From positions 20,261,629 to 20,325,628 of the forward strand of contig CM053327.1 in NCBI GenBank assembly GCA_028583605.1: a stretch of DNA of 64,000 nucleotides. Reading direction: 5' to 3'. Of this stretch, positions 12,151-24,900 are shown in pieces. The notes under the pieces were generated by a model. It did not search any database, had not been told where the DNA came from, and worked only from the letters and a program-made list of their open reading frames with translations. Position numbers and translations under genes: made by a program. This DNA comes from Dastarcus helophoroides. Lineage: Eukaryota; Arthropoda; Insecta; Coleoptera; Bothrideridae. Numbering within the stretch: position 1 is the first letter of the stretch; each line of letters opens with the position of its first letter.

Positions 12151-12239
12151 TATTGATTGCTTTTTTTTAATACTTGGTCATAATTCCATTATTTGTTTCT
12201 TTGTTGTTTGGTATGAAATTTGTTATATATTGTTTGGTC

Positions 12240-13700
12240 ATTAAACTCCACAGCTTTTTCGTAATATTTAAGTTGCGGCCTCTTGAGGCCAACAACATAG
12301 TTTCTATGTTGTTCTTAAAGTTATGAACCAGTCAAGTCTTTTGTTGGAATCTAAATTGCGATCGGTAAAAAGTTCAAAAGCACTACGTAACATTATACAG
12401 TGAGATATTTCTTTTAAGTTCTTTTAGTTTCTGGACTACCAAAATGTGTCCGCCTAATGGAGATGCCCGTTCATGCGAAATTGTAGTCAAATTTTGTTTA
12501 ATTACTGATTTTGTATTCTTCTTCAAAATTATTATAAATGTTTATGCTTTCAGCTTGTGTCTTGAGCATAAGAATCGACAACTAAATCATTATCGTCCAA
12601 TATTAAGTTAGTATTTGTCAATAACCTTCTTCAAATCATGGTCACCAATACCTACTACTTCAGAGATTTTTCATATTGCTGAAAAATCTTTTGATTTTAC
12701 GATTCTTCGATGATCTTAAAGTCAGATTTTATAAAAACCACATAATACTAATAAATTTATTATTATTGTTATTCGTAATATTTTGAATGCTGTCGAGAGA
12801 TTCCACTTTTGTTAATGTTGATTTTTAACCAACATTAAATTAAAAGATGCTCCAAGATTTTTGATAACCTTTGATCTACTTGTTAAAAAATTAATAAACA
12901 ATTTCGTGGTAAAAAAGCTAGTTGACAGCCTGCTGCTTTTGAGGATGAAAACACGCTTATTGAAAATATTTAAATTTCTTTTTTCTTAGGACCATTCTTC
13001 TGTAAAAATTTCTCAACCTTTTTCCCATTAGAGAGTCGTTTTTTACGTTTTTTTAATAATTACTCCGTACCACAATTTATTAACGATGGTGTTTTCAAAT
13101 GTTTTTTGTAACTCATCAATAACTAAGAACTTTTCTTCTCTGCAGTCATATTTACACGACATATTATTTATTTTTTGTAAGTTTTTCGAGACATTTTTTA
13201 CGTTTAAATGTTAAGGACTTGTCTAATAGAGCGTACATATATTTAATCTCAAGGATTCTACGCGAATAGTCTTTTAATAGTTTTATTTAGAAAACTTTCA
13301 CATCTTGGAGATGCGTGAGTGAGCACCCTGCCAAGGCAATATTTCCTAATGTATGTAAATTTAAGATATCCACTAAATGGAGAATTTTGGTCCATTTTGT
13401 ATAACACTCTGTCACAGTCCCAGACTATGAAAAACTGCCCGCCTAATAGAATTGTCCATTCAGTGTAACTGTTTGTTATAAAAGATTTCATTATATTTTC
13501 CAAAATATTCCTGTAAGAAACTGCAGTAAACTTCTTGCATATAATTTAATGCAATCCAAGTCTTTGATGGCTCAACCATGCCCAATCATTTACTAAAAAC
13601 TGCTTTGATCTTTCAGAATTGCTAATGCGATAAAGAATAACACTGTTTCCATTATAAGTTTTTCCTATAGAACTCGATAAATAATTTTTTAGTAGGGCTC
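12240..13700 (-). pseudogene. Possible decayed coding region, unknown family
   Basis: The minus strand shows several long open stretches in shifting frames. One is at 13258-13503, with a tryptophan/aspartate-bearing run around FFIVWDCDRVLYKMD. Others are near 13040-13170 (CREEKFLVIDELQK) and 12830-12960. Composition looks more protein-like than the flanks, and the frames follow one another in order, as in an eroded transposon or retroposed gene. I do not recognise the family and no terminal repeats were found, so this is tentative. Confidence 0.25.
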
Positions 13701-14650
13701 TTGGTTTTGGAGTTATAACCTAAAATTACATTTTTCTTAATGGAAACCTAATGCAATGATTTTAAATGTGTATTTCAGGAAAATTTGGAGTTGAGACTAT
13801 TTTTTTATTAACTTAAAATGTTGTAGTGTGCGACATTTATCAATGAGAAAATTCCTTGGAGAATTATGTGCTGAAAATTTAAGGAGCTATCTCCTCCAAA
13901 GGGACGATGGTGGTCGGTCGAAGGAAGGTCAGAAGAAAAGGTTCGCTTCCTTCTGTTTGGGAATTTTATGAAGCGGTGCGTATACACAATAAGATGTCCT
14001 ATAAAACCTTGCAAATAAATTTTACACTTTTGTGGTTAATACCTACCCTTCTAAATAAGCAAGGTGTTTAGTTCATCTGTAGTGCTGAAGTTCAGAAAAT
14101 CCCTTGTACAGAAAAAAGAGTGGCACCTAGCAGTAATGCTACCTTATCTCCTTCGTTGTAGAATTTAGAGGCAACCCCCTGCCCCTTTAAGAACTATCAA
14201 GTTTATAAGAAAGAAATGAACTGAAGCGTTTGAAAGTGGCTTAGTAGTAATTGAGTAACAGCCAATCTGCTACTGCCTAAGTCTATAGAAGGCCTACGCT
14301 ATTGCATTCTAAGTTATATCATATTTGCAGGGTAGAAACATAGCAAAAAATATACGAGTTCAGCAGATAATAACACATTTTTGCAGTGTTCATTTGTGTG
14401 CTATTATTTAGCATAAAACTGACCAAAAATTTGACCGTTCAAGAAAAATATGTAAGTATATTTTTACCAATAAATCGGTCCTTTCATAATTGATGCAGTA
14501 AATTAAATTAAAATATGTCAGTGCTATATGTAAATAAATTCTAAACAAAAAATACTTCTTGAAACTCTATTATTTTTTTTTAGAAAAACTGACAAATTTA
14601 GGCAAAAAATGATATGTATATTCGGCAGTTAATAATGGAGAATATTGAAA
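13701..14650. other. Intergenic, no gene seen
   Basis: Mixed AT-rich DNA. A minus frame at 13808-14014 lacks splice sites and any family resemblance. Nothing else can be supported. Confidence 0.4.
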
Positions 14651-14659
14651 AGAATCAGG

Positions 14660-15100
14660 TAAAAGCGACGACAAATAGATCAAACTCAAGGCGATCCGCA
14701 ATTGAGTAGAAAGCTTTGGTAATGATCTCTTCTGAGCCCTGGATGAGGCAGATATAAATTTGTGGCGCTTTCTCTAACCCCGTGCTGGGGACAAAATGGC
14801 GGTCCCCTACTCGAATACGTTTCCATGGAGACATTTTCCTTGGAGATTAGACGGTGACCGACGTCGACGTCGATCTGGGAGACGTCACAACTTCTAATCG
14901 GCGCCTCCTGAGAAGTTGGCGCGTGGAATGAGTTAGGGAAACGCGAACTCTGGAACCGGTAGGACTAAATTAAGCGAGAAATCTTTGCGTGCATAATTAG
15001 GAGCAACGAGTCGTGTCGGGCTTAGAAATGCCTTCCAGGGAATGCACGCCATAAGCTTGTTGCCTTCGCTTCTTGTCTCTTAGTTGATTTATGAAATTTT
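14660..15100. promoter_or_regulatory. GC/CpG-richer island, candidate regulatory element
   Basis: This stretch stands out from the AT-rich surroundings and is unique in the window. It contains many CpGs (gaccgacgtcgacgtcgatc at 14857-14876, including the 10-bp palindrome acgtcgacgt at 14861-14870), a CRE-like gacgtcac (14881-14888), and an X-box-like gtttccatggagac (14819-14832). No open frame spans it. It may be a promoter or enhancer of a gene outside the repeats. Confidence 0.3.
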
Positions 15101-17500
15101 ACGTTTGACAACCCGGTTGCGCCTCGCTATATTTGATGAATTATGTTCCAGACGTCTTGTGAAACATATTCAGAAATGAGAGCAATCATTTCTTTCTGCC
15201 GTTTTGTTTGAATAAAATAAGGAAGATATGGATACCATGTTGAAAATGAAATGTAATTTTCATCGATCTTCAAGTGATAAATATAAAACATTATTCAACT
15301 TGAAGGGAAAACATAAGTAACATTTTAAATATTCTAATTAATAATTTATCATGAACACATACTATATTTTTTTTGCTGATTTTATCTTGCCCTTATTTTC
15401 TCTGTCTCTTTTCCTATTTTTCCACAGAGTTGCCTACATCGTACCACTTAATTTTAATCGTATTTTGTAACCCTCTGGCGTATACATTAGCCAGTTCAAA
15501 ATTATTGGATATCTTCTGTGAGTGTCTACAACACTTTTTTTTCTGTAGTTTAGTTTATAATCATAATTTTTATATCAAATAATATGCTCTTCCACAGGTA
15601 TGCAAAAGTACGTTACGGAAACCGGTTTCCTAAATCGAACCTTGTGGTACCTGAAATCATACCTTCAATCTTTTCTTGGATTCTTAAGGGGTTTTGTAAA
15701 ATAAAACTTTAATGGAAAATTAAATTTTTATTCTGGTGACGTTAAACATTCTAAAATACAACTATGTGGATATATGGAAGTATTATTTTGAGCACCATGT
15801 TTATCTTTTTTACTTCTTCACATATGAAGCAGGACCGGTCTTCTTCATTGTAAACAATTTCAATTGACCTATTGGAGCTTATTGAAGGGGTACTTAAATG
15901 CTTATACCATTTAGGAAAAAATAACCTCCTTTGAAGTATTAAATATAACCGAAAGTATAATCGATCGTTATGGTAAAAACTTTAATTAGTAAAAGAATAA
16001 TTACGCTTTAAACCTAGCAAAGACAACAATGAGCCAAAAGTTAAATGCAAACTTGCCTTAAAAAGTAAGCACCGTTTGCCGCTAATTTCTTTACTCAAGT
16101 GGCAGTATTGTGATTGTTTTAGTATCCCACTCAATTTAGCTGCACATTGAGACCATCATTTGGAGAAAGAATGAACAATTCATTGAAAAATAAGCGAAGG
16201 TACGATTTAAGCACCAGTACGCATTAGATAACTTTCCCCTATCTTTTTTATCAAATTCTTCCCTTTCATCACCATTGGTAAGTTATCAGCGAAGTGTACT
16301 TCTTATCTTTCCATACTTATTCTTAGTTTTCTCAATTGTCATTTTTGTGAGGTTAATTAGTTTTATAGACGAATAGATATATGGTTAGATGGTTATTTAG
16401 ATGATATAAAAACTCTTAAAATTATTGTTACAAATTGTTTTTTCTCTCTGTCAACATAGCCAGGCAGAATCAGAATGTTGAGTAAAATTAAAACAGCTAT
16501 AAGGTGACAAAATAGTCCTGCCGTTTTCTTTCCATTCTCGATGCCATTTTAGTTAAAATCAAGCAGAAAACGAATACAAAGATTTCTGAAGAAGTTGTCT
16601 TGAACAGTAGTCAAAAATTAATGTAACTGTTCTTAGGTAATCAGAGAATATTTATATTTTATTCCAAAATATATTCCTGATCATTTCTTTTGTATTATTT
16701 ATTGAGCAACATCAATAAAAGTTGTGTAAAATGTAAGATCTTTACATGAAATTTCATGTAAACATCGTTCCATCATATCATATCATCAACCTTCTGGCTT
16801 TCAAAACAACGAACAGCAAACATGTTATTTCAAGGAACATTTTTCTAAAATACGTAATTTCATCTTTCCATATTTATTACAACGTTCCACCTTCCAGACG
16901 CCTAGGAAAGTAAAGAACATCGAGCGAGGTAATAAAGAAGAATTATTAAGGAAACCCAAGAGCCAACAAATCCAGTAGAAGTTGACGGCACAAGTTGGGG
17001 ATCAATGGCTCAAAATCTTGTTTTTAGAAGATATACGGCGTCTAATTTATATCCCTTAAACCCAATCTATACATTTTGTCTTACTCGGCTAATCAACCTT
17101 TGATATGTTTTATTAATAATTTAATTTCGCCTATAAAAATTTCGTATATTACTAAATTACTATTAATAACAGAAAAAGATAATTTCAAAGAAATAACGTT
17201 ATCAATTAATTAGCAGGAAAACTGAAATAATTAGGTACACTTGTTAACGGGTTGGGGTCAGTTGCATCCGAAGTTGCTTAATTACTGTCTGGAGTAGCGT
17301 CAATTGCGTCCTGCGATCTGGTAAAGAGTTAAGTCGATTGCGTCCTGTTTACCTGTTGTCTAATAGTTAGTCCATTAGGAAATGCCAAATTGCACTAATT
17401 GCATAATTAGGGTAGAGGGTGAAGTGATTCTTATTCATATACAGGGAGAGCAAGAAGTTAGTAAAAGGTTAGTTGTTTTAAAAACACCAAGTGTGATACA
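15101..17500. other. Intergenic, no gene seen
   Basis: AT-rich DNA without convincing open frames, inverted repeats or known element ends. The 69-codon plus frame at 15373-15582 is Phe/Leu/Cys-rich and looks like chance. Confidence 0.45.
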
Positions 17501-17512
17501 ATATGGAAATTA

Positions 17513-18480
17513 TTTTAAGTCAAAAAAGGTAGAAATATTTTGCTGATAGGATATAAGTTTCGTTTGCACAAACACCTGCCAAATGAAATCGAACGTTGGG
17601 CTTGCTATACAAAAACATGTACCTCATTCTTGAAGCTCAACAAACATCAAGAAGTTGTACTGAAACCTTCTCCACCATCCAAGGCGACGGAAAACAAAAT
17701 CCAGCGACAACGGTTAAACAATTGCTTAAAGCGCGAAGCTACGGAGGATATATGTGCAAGACCTACTAACAATAAGTTAATTCATTCTATTTTAAAGGAG
17801 GGTGATATAGTAGAGTTAACGAAAACTGATTTAGCGCTTGTTAAGCGTAGTATGCAGAAAGTGCGAGCTGCTCTCCAAGGCACACTTCCTAAATCGATGA
17901 AACAAACTCTGGCTACTGTAACAAACATAGACATAAAGATAAATAGCGGTGAAAATTTTGTGATAGTAAATGACAAAGAGAACAATATTGTGGGATTCTC
18001 AACGAAGAAAAACTTGCAAGTGTTGTGTCGTGAAAGTAACATTTATGTGGATGGCACCTTTAAAAGTTGCCCAAAGTACTTCTAAACAGCTCTTTACTTT
18101 CCACGCCATGTACCGCGATTCCTATGTGCGCTTGTATATTTTGTACTTCCCAACAAAACCACAGAAACTTATATGAAATGCTTTCATTATGTGGTGAACA
18201 GCTGTTGGAAGAAAGGTCTTGCATTTTCGCCAGAAAAACTATTTATGGACTTTGAGAGATCGATCTATATCGCGGCTCAATCAGTTCTCTTAAAAACAAG
18301 TATCAGGGGATGTCGTTTCCATTTGGGGTAAAGCTGGTACAGAAAAATTCAGTTCCTGGGGCTTTCAAAGGAATACCGCAGCAAATCAGAGATGGGAAAT
18401 TTTTTGAAATGTTTCTTTGGCCTTCCATTTGTTAAATCCGAACAAGTGTTTGAAGTTTTTACGGATTATATTATGGCTAT
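17513..18480 (+). pseudogene. MULE-type transposase, frame-broken
   Basis: The conceptual product begins at an ATG (17513) and shifts frame at once in an A-run near 17521-17527, where one extra A separates the start from the long frame. The long frame (17540-18085) begins with a FLYWCH-like zinc-finger stretch (LIGYKFRLHKHLPN, then ERWACYTKTC). It runs into the MULE core near 18030-18085 (LQVLCRESNIYVDGTFKSCP, containing the first catalytic aspartate). After a frame change the core continues with FTFHAMYRDSYVRLYIL, and after more shifts with LFMDFERSIYIAAQ and a GCRFHLGQ-type run. At least four frame breaks make it non-functional. I see no terminal inverted repeats, so the element limits are unknown. 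Confidence 0.75.
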
Positions 18481-18880
18481 TCTCAGAGGTTTAGAGTTTT
18501 TATTAATTATAACATAGTTCAATTTTCAGTTTCTGCAAATTTAACGAAGAGTTTTGCTATTTTCTAATTATGGGAATTTGTGGTTGTTTTCTACATATTG
18601 ATTCGTAAATGTTACATATAAAATCTAAATAATCTAATTGTTCAGAGCATATCAGTTTTTTACATGAAATAACTTGATTGTCCAATATATTGATGCCTGT
18701 GAACATTAAACAATTTCTATACTTCGCGTATGTCAAATTTCGTGTTTTTGTTATTTGTGTTAAGAAGTTTTTGGTTAAATGTTACGACTAGCGAGATTCT
18801 CCATTTGCAAAGAATCTACATTATAACTGAAGTTATAACGAAATTTGTTGGCAGAAAGATACGCTAAAAAGGGTAAACTA
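18481..18880. other. Intergenic, no gene seen
   Basis: AT-rich stretch between the MULE remnant and the next terminal-repeat element. It may include the unrecognised 3' end of the MULE element. Confidence 0.4.
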
Positions 18881-19647
18881 TACAGTGTGCCCCACCTGCA
18901 ATCGCCGCGATCGATATCTACATCTAAATAATTTGAAAATAATTTGTCAACTTAGCAAAGTCAAGAAGGCCAACCCAACTAAAATATTGGCAAAGTTGTA
19001 ATTACCAACATCGTTATTTTACTTAAGGTACCCTATATACTTTTGCATTTTTGGATTCTATTTGATATTTTAAAGCCATTTTGAATAACAAATATTGTTC
19101 TTAAAATTTATATTCTGAGATAAGTGGATTTTTATTAAAAAAATTGACCGATGCAATGTCCCACGAACCTCTTTGCATGTTTCTTCAGAAACATGCAACA
19201 AAGTTGTTAATTTCATATTTAGTATGTGAGTAGAGCACATATAAAACCGCCTTGCATACTTTTCATAAATTCAAAAACATTATAACGAGTGTTAAATTCA
19301 GGAGTATACATTTTGATAAATTCAAACAGTGATAATTTCAATGGAATACCCCATATTTTCTGGCCTATCTTGTTAAAATTCAAATTATCTTTCGCCTGAT
19401 GCAGACATTGTAGGAATCGTTATTACACCTTTTAGAAATAATTGCAATTATTACTTTTATTTTTCTATTTTATTATAATCTCATTTAAAACAACGAAGTT
19501 GGTGTCAACTTCCGGTGTAATCGGAAATACTACAACTTTGCCAATATTTTAATTGAGTGGGTCTTGTCGACTTTGCTAAGTTGACAAAATTGTAAAATTT
19601 TTAGATATCGATATCGATCGCGGTGGTTCCCGGTGAGACACTCTGTA
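18881..19647. mobile_element. Non-autonomous TIR element with TA flanks
   Basis: The left end (tacagtgtgccccacctg, 18881) and right end (ggtgagacactctgta, to 19647) are inverted. So is the longer run with gcgatcgatatct, caacttagcaaagtc and aatattggcaaagttgta (left about 18900-19000, right about 19535-19620). TA dinucleotides flank both tips, as for Tc1/mariner-type MITEs. No reading frame inside. Confidence 0.7.
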
Positions 19648-19649
19648 TA

Positions 19650-20935
19650 CAGCCTACCCTATAGAGTAGAGTTTTAAAAGAAACAACCTGTGTACTTTTA
19701 CATTAGACAACGTACGTGCACTATGTTCGTATGATATTAGTGTTACCAGTCATAAAAACATCTCCTTTTCAAATAACAGATGAGCATAGGTCGAAATAGT
19801 CAGGATTTTAAAGTATTGTATATCATCATCTGTGCGACATCTATCGAATGAACGTCATTGCTCAGAGAGAGAGTAGGTGGAGTAGGTATAACCAACACCA
19901 CCTCTCGGTGGTAACGCTATAACCCATTCTGATCCATTCCCATACTGTAATGATCGGTCAACTTAGTTCCATTCTTGTGCCAATGGTGGCGCTTACTGGA
20001 TGTTGTATGCCGATATATAGATAAGGAAAATGTTTAATTAGCCATGTAAAACGCTAAGGAAAATCCTTTCCTAAATCTCTAGCTTCGTCTTCAGTTCCTC
20101 CGAACTTATTTTGCAGGAGTAAGGCCCATTTCTTTATTTAATTTGTTTACCAATGAGTACCAGTTATTATTTCGCCTCAGAGGGCACAAAACAGTGATTA
20201 AATCAAGGGCTAAAAGAACCTGTAGTTAGTACAAATCGTAATAAAATTATGGTGTGCTAGTACCAATAACAAGACATATAAGAGCGATGATTTAGTACTT
20301 AAATTTCCACTGGCACTGATTATCGCCGAGGAATATCTCTTATCAATATCTTTTCGCTCTCCATTCATATGATCTGGCCGGTGTAGGAGAATTTAAGGCC
20401 TGTTCGTCTATCCCTAGCTCTCAGTGTTAAATCTACCATTATATTCTCCCTTTGAACAGTGTTCAACTTTTCGGATCTGTATGTGTTTTTTCTTTCCTAA
20501 TACCCCCAAGAATTTTGTTTTTCACAGAAATATTAAATATAAGAGAAACTTTGAAAAAATCATAAACACGATGTCCAATTGTTTTTTTTATATAATCAGC
20601 GTAAGAAATACACTACTTTGCTAATTTAACCAAATTTGTATTTTTAATAATAAAAAAGTTGGTAATAGTGCCAACTTTACTTTGAACACTGTGTATATTA
20701 CATTTTTGTCAACTATACGATACAATTAAAATAAAAGGTTGGATGAAGATGTGAAAACTAATAACGCAGCTCATTTGCAAGAACTGGTACACCAATTTCA
20801 CTAATATTATAGCAATAAGTCAAGTCACCAATATAACATATTTCATTAAAAAACACTTTTTGTAAAAGGAAGATACAAAACCATTTCGTTTCCATAAACA
20901 AAATATTAAAGATTGAAGAAGTTCTCTTCCAATAA
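19650..20935. other. Intergenic, no gene recognised
   Basis: 19850-20430 is less AT-rich than its neighbours and includes a small inverted repeat (ccaccctctcggtgg-like at about 19900), but has no supported frame. Near 20645-20690 agttggtaatagtgccaact forms a short hairpin next to acactgtgta, a MITE-like tip. Confidence 0.4.
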
Positions 20936-20939
20936 AAAA

Positions 20940-21480
20940 TTACATCAACGTTGACGACTTTTTAATTTTAATACCTCTCATTCAAACTTTATTTGAAAAT
21001 TTGCTATATCTTTCAAAATTTCGAATATTTTTAAAATTTCCCCTTTTTATAATTTTGACTTTTTAAAATTTTCGATTTTTCCCAAATTTCCACTTTTGTA
21101 ATAACATTTATAATTTTTCAACATTTTTTACCTTTTCAAAATTTAAATTTGTAAAAAATGACAGCTTTCTTAAACATTCGACTTTTGAAAATTTCAACTT
21201 TTTTAAAACTTCGAATTTTTAAAATTTTTTACAGATGTCAAGTTTTTTTAACTGATGGATTTTATCATTGTTTAACTTCGTTTTTCTTTTAATTTTAGTT
21301 TCTCTCAAAATATTGACTTTATTGCAGAATTTTTGCTTTTCTTCTTTCGGCTTTATCATTTTACAAAATTTTGGTTTTTCTAAATTATCAATTTTTGTAA
21401 GAATGTCGAGACTTTTTGGGGGTTGAAATTTTTTAAAAGATTTTTGAAAATTTTAGCTTTTTCAAATTTTTGAATTCGAG
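20940..21480. repeat. Cryptic simple sequence (TTTCGAATTTTT-type)
   Basis: Loosely repeated pyrimidine-rich words (ttcaaaatttcg, gacttttt, ttttcgatttttcc) of the same family as the blocks at 10050, 40440, 54700 and 61020. The polarity is TTTTCGA-like throughout. Confidence 0.6.
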
Positions 21481-21505
21481 TCACGTGACCCGCAACAGAA
21501 TTTTT

Positions 21506-21511
21506 TTTATT
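21506..21511 (-). terminator. Candidate polyadenylation signal for PAQR3-like gene
   Basis: tttatt on the plus strand gives AATAAA on the minus strand, about 200 bases past the stop codon at 21708. No competing AATAAA is seen closer to the stop. Confidence 0.4.
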
Positions 21512-21707
21512 AATAGACGTGGCGTAAACACCAAATTTTAATCTATTTCATTATCTTTGTAATGTAGAAATAAATATCGTGATTTTTTTGTAGCAATGCA
21601 GGCTCAACGTGAAAGGGTTAGAAACACCTATATTAAATGATTAAATCCTAATTGTCATGTTAAAAGGGAGTTTAATTTAATTACAATAACAGTAGCGTTA
21701 ATAATAT

Positions 21708-21942
21708 TTAAGGTAACCTCATGTAATTGGCGCAAGTATGATTCAGTCTATAGTCTATGTACATCATCCCGGTGTTATGCCAATAGTAAAGTGCCAAAAC
21801 AACAAACATATGCCACCATTGATGAGAATGTCCCAGATAATCGAACTTTCCGCTGCCAAATCTTTCCGGAATTTTTGTAATGTAAATAAAAAAAGCAATT
21901 CCACTAATTATATACATTCCCAAAACCCTTGGCAGTAAGCAA
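21708..21942 (-). CDS. PAQR3: PAQR3-like, last coding exon, one base out of frame
   Basis: A good acceptor (tgtttcag) sits before 21942. The needed frame reads LLPRVLGMYIISG, IPERFGSGKFDYLGHSHQWW and NHTCANYMRLP before TAA at 21710-21708. This matches the human C-terminus, with the paired zinc-site histidines in HSHQWWH. But the 62-base intron plus this acceptor puts the exon one base out. Dropping one A in the word ttgcttactgcc would restore it. The intron itself is open in the unspliced frame. A sequencing indel, allelic frameshift or intron retention are all possible. Confidence 0.85.
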
Positions 21943-24900
21943 CTGAAACAATATTTTTTTTTAGTTTTACTACATGATTTATTGGTTATTATTGAAATAC
22001 TTACTTGTACAACTGGATTGTTGAAGCCTCCCATTATGAAAGTCCAATGGATAGTTGGTAGTACACCATACGCAGCCCATCCAACAAAAACCGTCATTTT
22101 AATATTTGGATCGATATTTAAATGAGGTATTTGCAATATCATTGCAATTACAAATATGATAGATACTGTAATAATATAAAAACTCTGCCAAAACTGTAAA
22201 TAACAATCAACGAGATATTTAAATTATCCTTGTCTTAAAGACTTACATCATGGCACCAAAATGCGCAAAAAATCCCTGAGGTATATATTGCAAAAAGGGA
22301 TAAGGCTATTCCAAATAAATCAAATGCTAGAAAAAGTTCACAATCATGTGCTGATCTGCATGAAAATACGTGATAGGCAGCAGACAAAAACATACAAGCC
22401 TAAAAAGATCTCTGTATTTCAGAATTTCAAAAACCGGTAAACTTTACCTGAAAACATATTAATACAGAGCCTACGACAAATTTATCACTAAACGATGCTT
22501 GAACATTAAGCACCATGACATCATATACTGTCAGTGCTAAAAATAAAATTAATCCGAAAATATGAGACCAAATATTTATCGTTTCGTTGGTCCACCAGAA
22601 TATACTAAAAATAAATTAAAAAAAAATTAAATAAACAAGAACACAATTCTACCTACCTTTCTAAACATAGTTCTGTATTCAGTGTTATTCTATAACCATT
22701 CCTAATGAATGAATTGTGCTTGAGATATTCAGGTGCCTCATTATAAGTAACTAATGTCCTAGCTTTTTGATAAAACATTTCATCATAATCCTCCATGTTT
22801 GATCTTTTAGGTGTTCTTTCCTTGCAAGATGTAGAATCCAAGTTATCAAGCAAAGATTCTGTATGGTCGCGAACAGGGCAAGCCTGAAATATAATAAAGA
22901 TAATTATTTTTCATGAAATGCAGCATTGTCTTAGGACCCCATATTTATTGATGCCATATACTTTTAATTTTAAATACAGTAAATTTCGCTTAATAGAATG
23001 GCATTAGTCGAGACCATTTTGCTTTTAATAATCTCTAATTCTATGAATTACATTCTATAATTTACTGTTTACAATTTAAAATTAAGACTTGAAGGTGAAA
23101 TTAAGCATAATTTTAAATATTAAAAAAAAACACCTTTTTTGCTTTTTTTCAATAGAATTTTCACAAAGGAACACATTTTTGGTCTGGCTTCATAAAAGTT
23201 TTTTGCAATTATTTTAATTATCTTTGGCCATCGATTATATATAGTGTGTTCATCTTAATTAAATTTTCATCAAAAATACAATACAAGGTTACTACTATTT
23301 CACGTCTCACCATCGAGATATGCTAAACTATTACAGCTACACGGTCGATTAAGTTACAAAAAAATCTAATTTTGGAAAAATAAAATGAAAGTAGATAAAA
23401 GACAGAAAATAAAAATTAAAAACTAAAATTTGCACGGCTATTTGTCAACTATATTTTCAATGTTAAAACTTGTCCCATGGCGTATGCAAGTAGAATGCAA
23501 CCTAGACTACAAATTCATGCAGTATAGTGAATCATGTATAGTGAATCATAGGTAGCTGAACTGCCAACAGTTGAAACACTGCCACCTAGCGAAGCGGTTG
23601 CTCTCTAGGAAAAAGTTCCCAGAAGACAAGGATTCTAATGCACAGACCAATAGATTTGATCTTTTATTAGCAGAAAAACAGAAAATTTTGTTTCATAATC
23701 AAAAACTCCATTTGCAAAGAGTATACAGGATGGACCATAAGTAATGGTACGCAGAGCAACGGTGGATTTTTCGAATAAAAATAATGTGATGTAGCTACAT
23801 TTACCTTATACCAAAAGTTGATATTAACAGAGATACATGGTGTCAAAATTGAAACAAAAATTTCGATTTTTTCCTATAACTATGGAATGCATTGTATTAT
23901 AGACACCAAATTTGGAACAAGGGGATTTCTTAAGTCAACAAACTCTAATTTGCTAATATATTACCAATAGCTGATAGGGGGCGCTACCTATGCTATCCTG
24001 TATAATTCTAAATCATCATAAATTTTTTGTGCACCCACGTATGTTAATTTTAAATGGGTTATTTTATTTCCCCATATTTTTTACGTAAAAAAGGTGTACC
24101 TTCTAAAAATCCAAAAAATTAAGACGTAATTTATTTGCTAACGTAGAGATGTGAGATATGATGTCTGAGTTCCACAAGAAAACTTTAATAATCTGTGTGG
24201 TCAAAGCAAGTATTTAAAGATGAATTATCAATAAAAGACAGCCAGATTTTTAATTGTTTACAATCCCTTTACATGAAAAAGGTCATTTTCCCACATACTT
24301 ATTTTTGAAAATAAATTTTGTTTTGGTATTTTATTTAAATTTGCTTTAGAAATTTAAAAAATATGTGTAATAATAATGTCAGTAGAGTAATATTTGATAA
24401 AAACCATTTTAGAGTCAGTTTTATTACTTTTATTTTGAAACCTACTGCGAAAAATTCACATTTACATAACTTAAAATAAACGTACTGCAAACATTGAAGG
24501 CCAATATTTTGAAAACGGTTGCTTGTATCAACATTTAGAAAATATACCTTTTTTACGTAGAAAATGTAGGTGAATAAAAATTATCTATTTAAAGTCTACA
24601 TAAAGGCACAAAAAAGTTATGATACTTTAGAATAATACAAGGTAGCGCAGGTGGCGCCCCCTCTGAGTTACTGGCAATCTGTTAGCAAATTAGAATTTCT
24701 TGACCAAAGAAACCCCCCTATGCCAAATTTCTTGTCTATAGTGAAATATTTATCAGTTATGCGAAAAACTCACATTTTTTTTTAACTTTGACACCCTGTA
24801 TCTCTGTTAATATCAACTTTTGGTATTATGTAAATGTGGCTAAATCACGTTATTTTTATACGAAAAATCTACTCTTGCTCTATGTACCATTACTTATGGT

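Noticed and set aside
17782..18042. Minus-strand frame over the MULE region
   Set aside because: Antisense shadow of the transposase frame.
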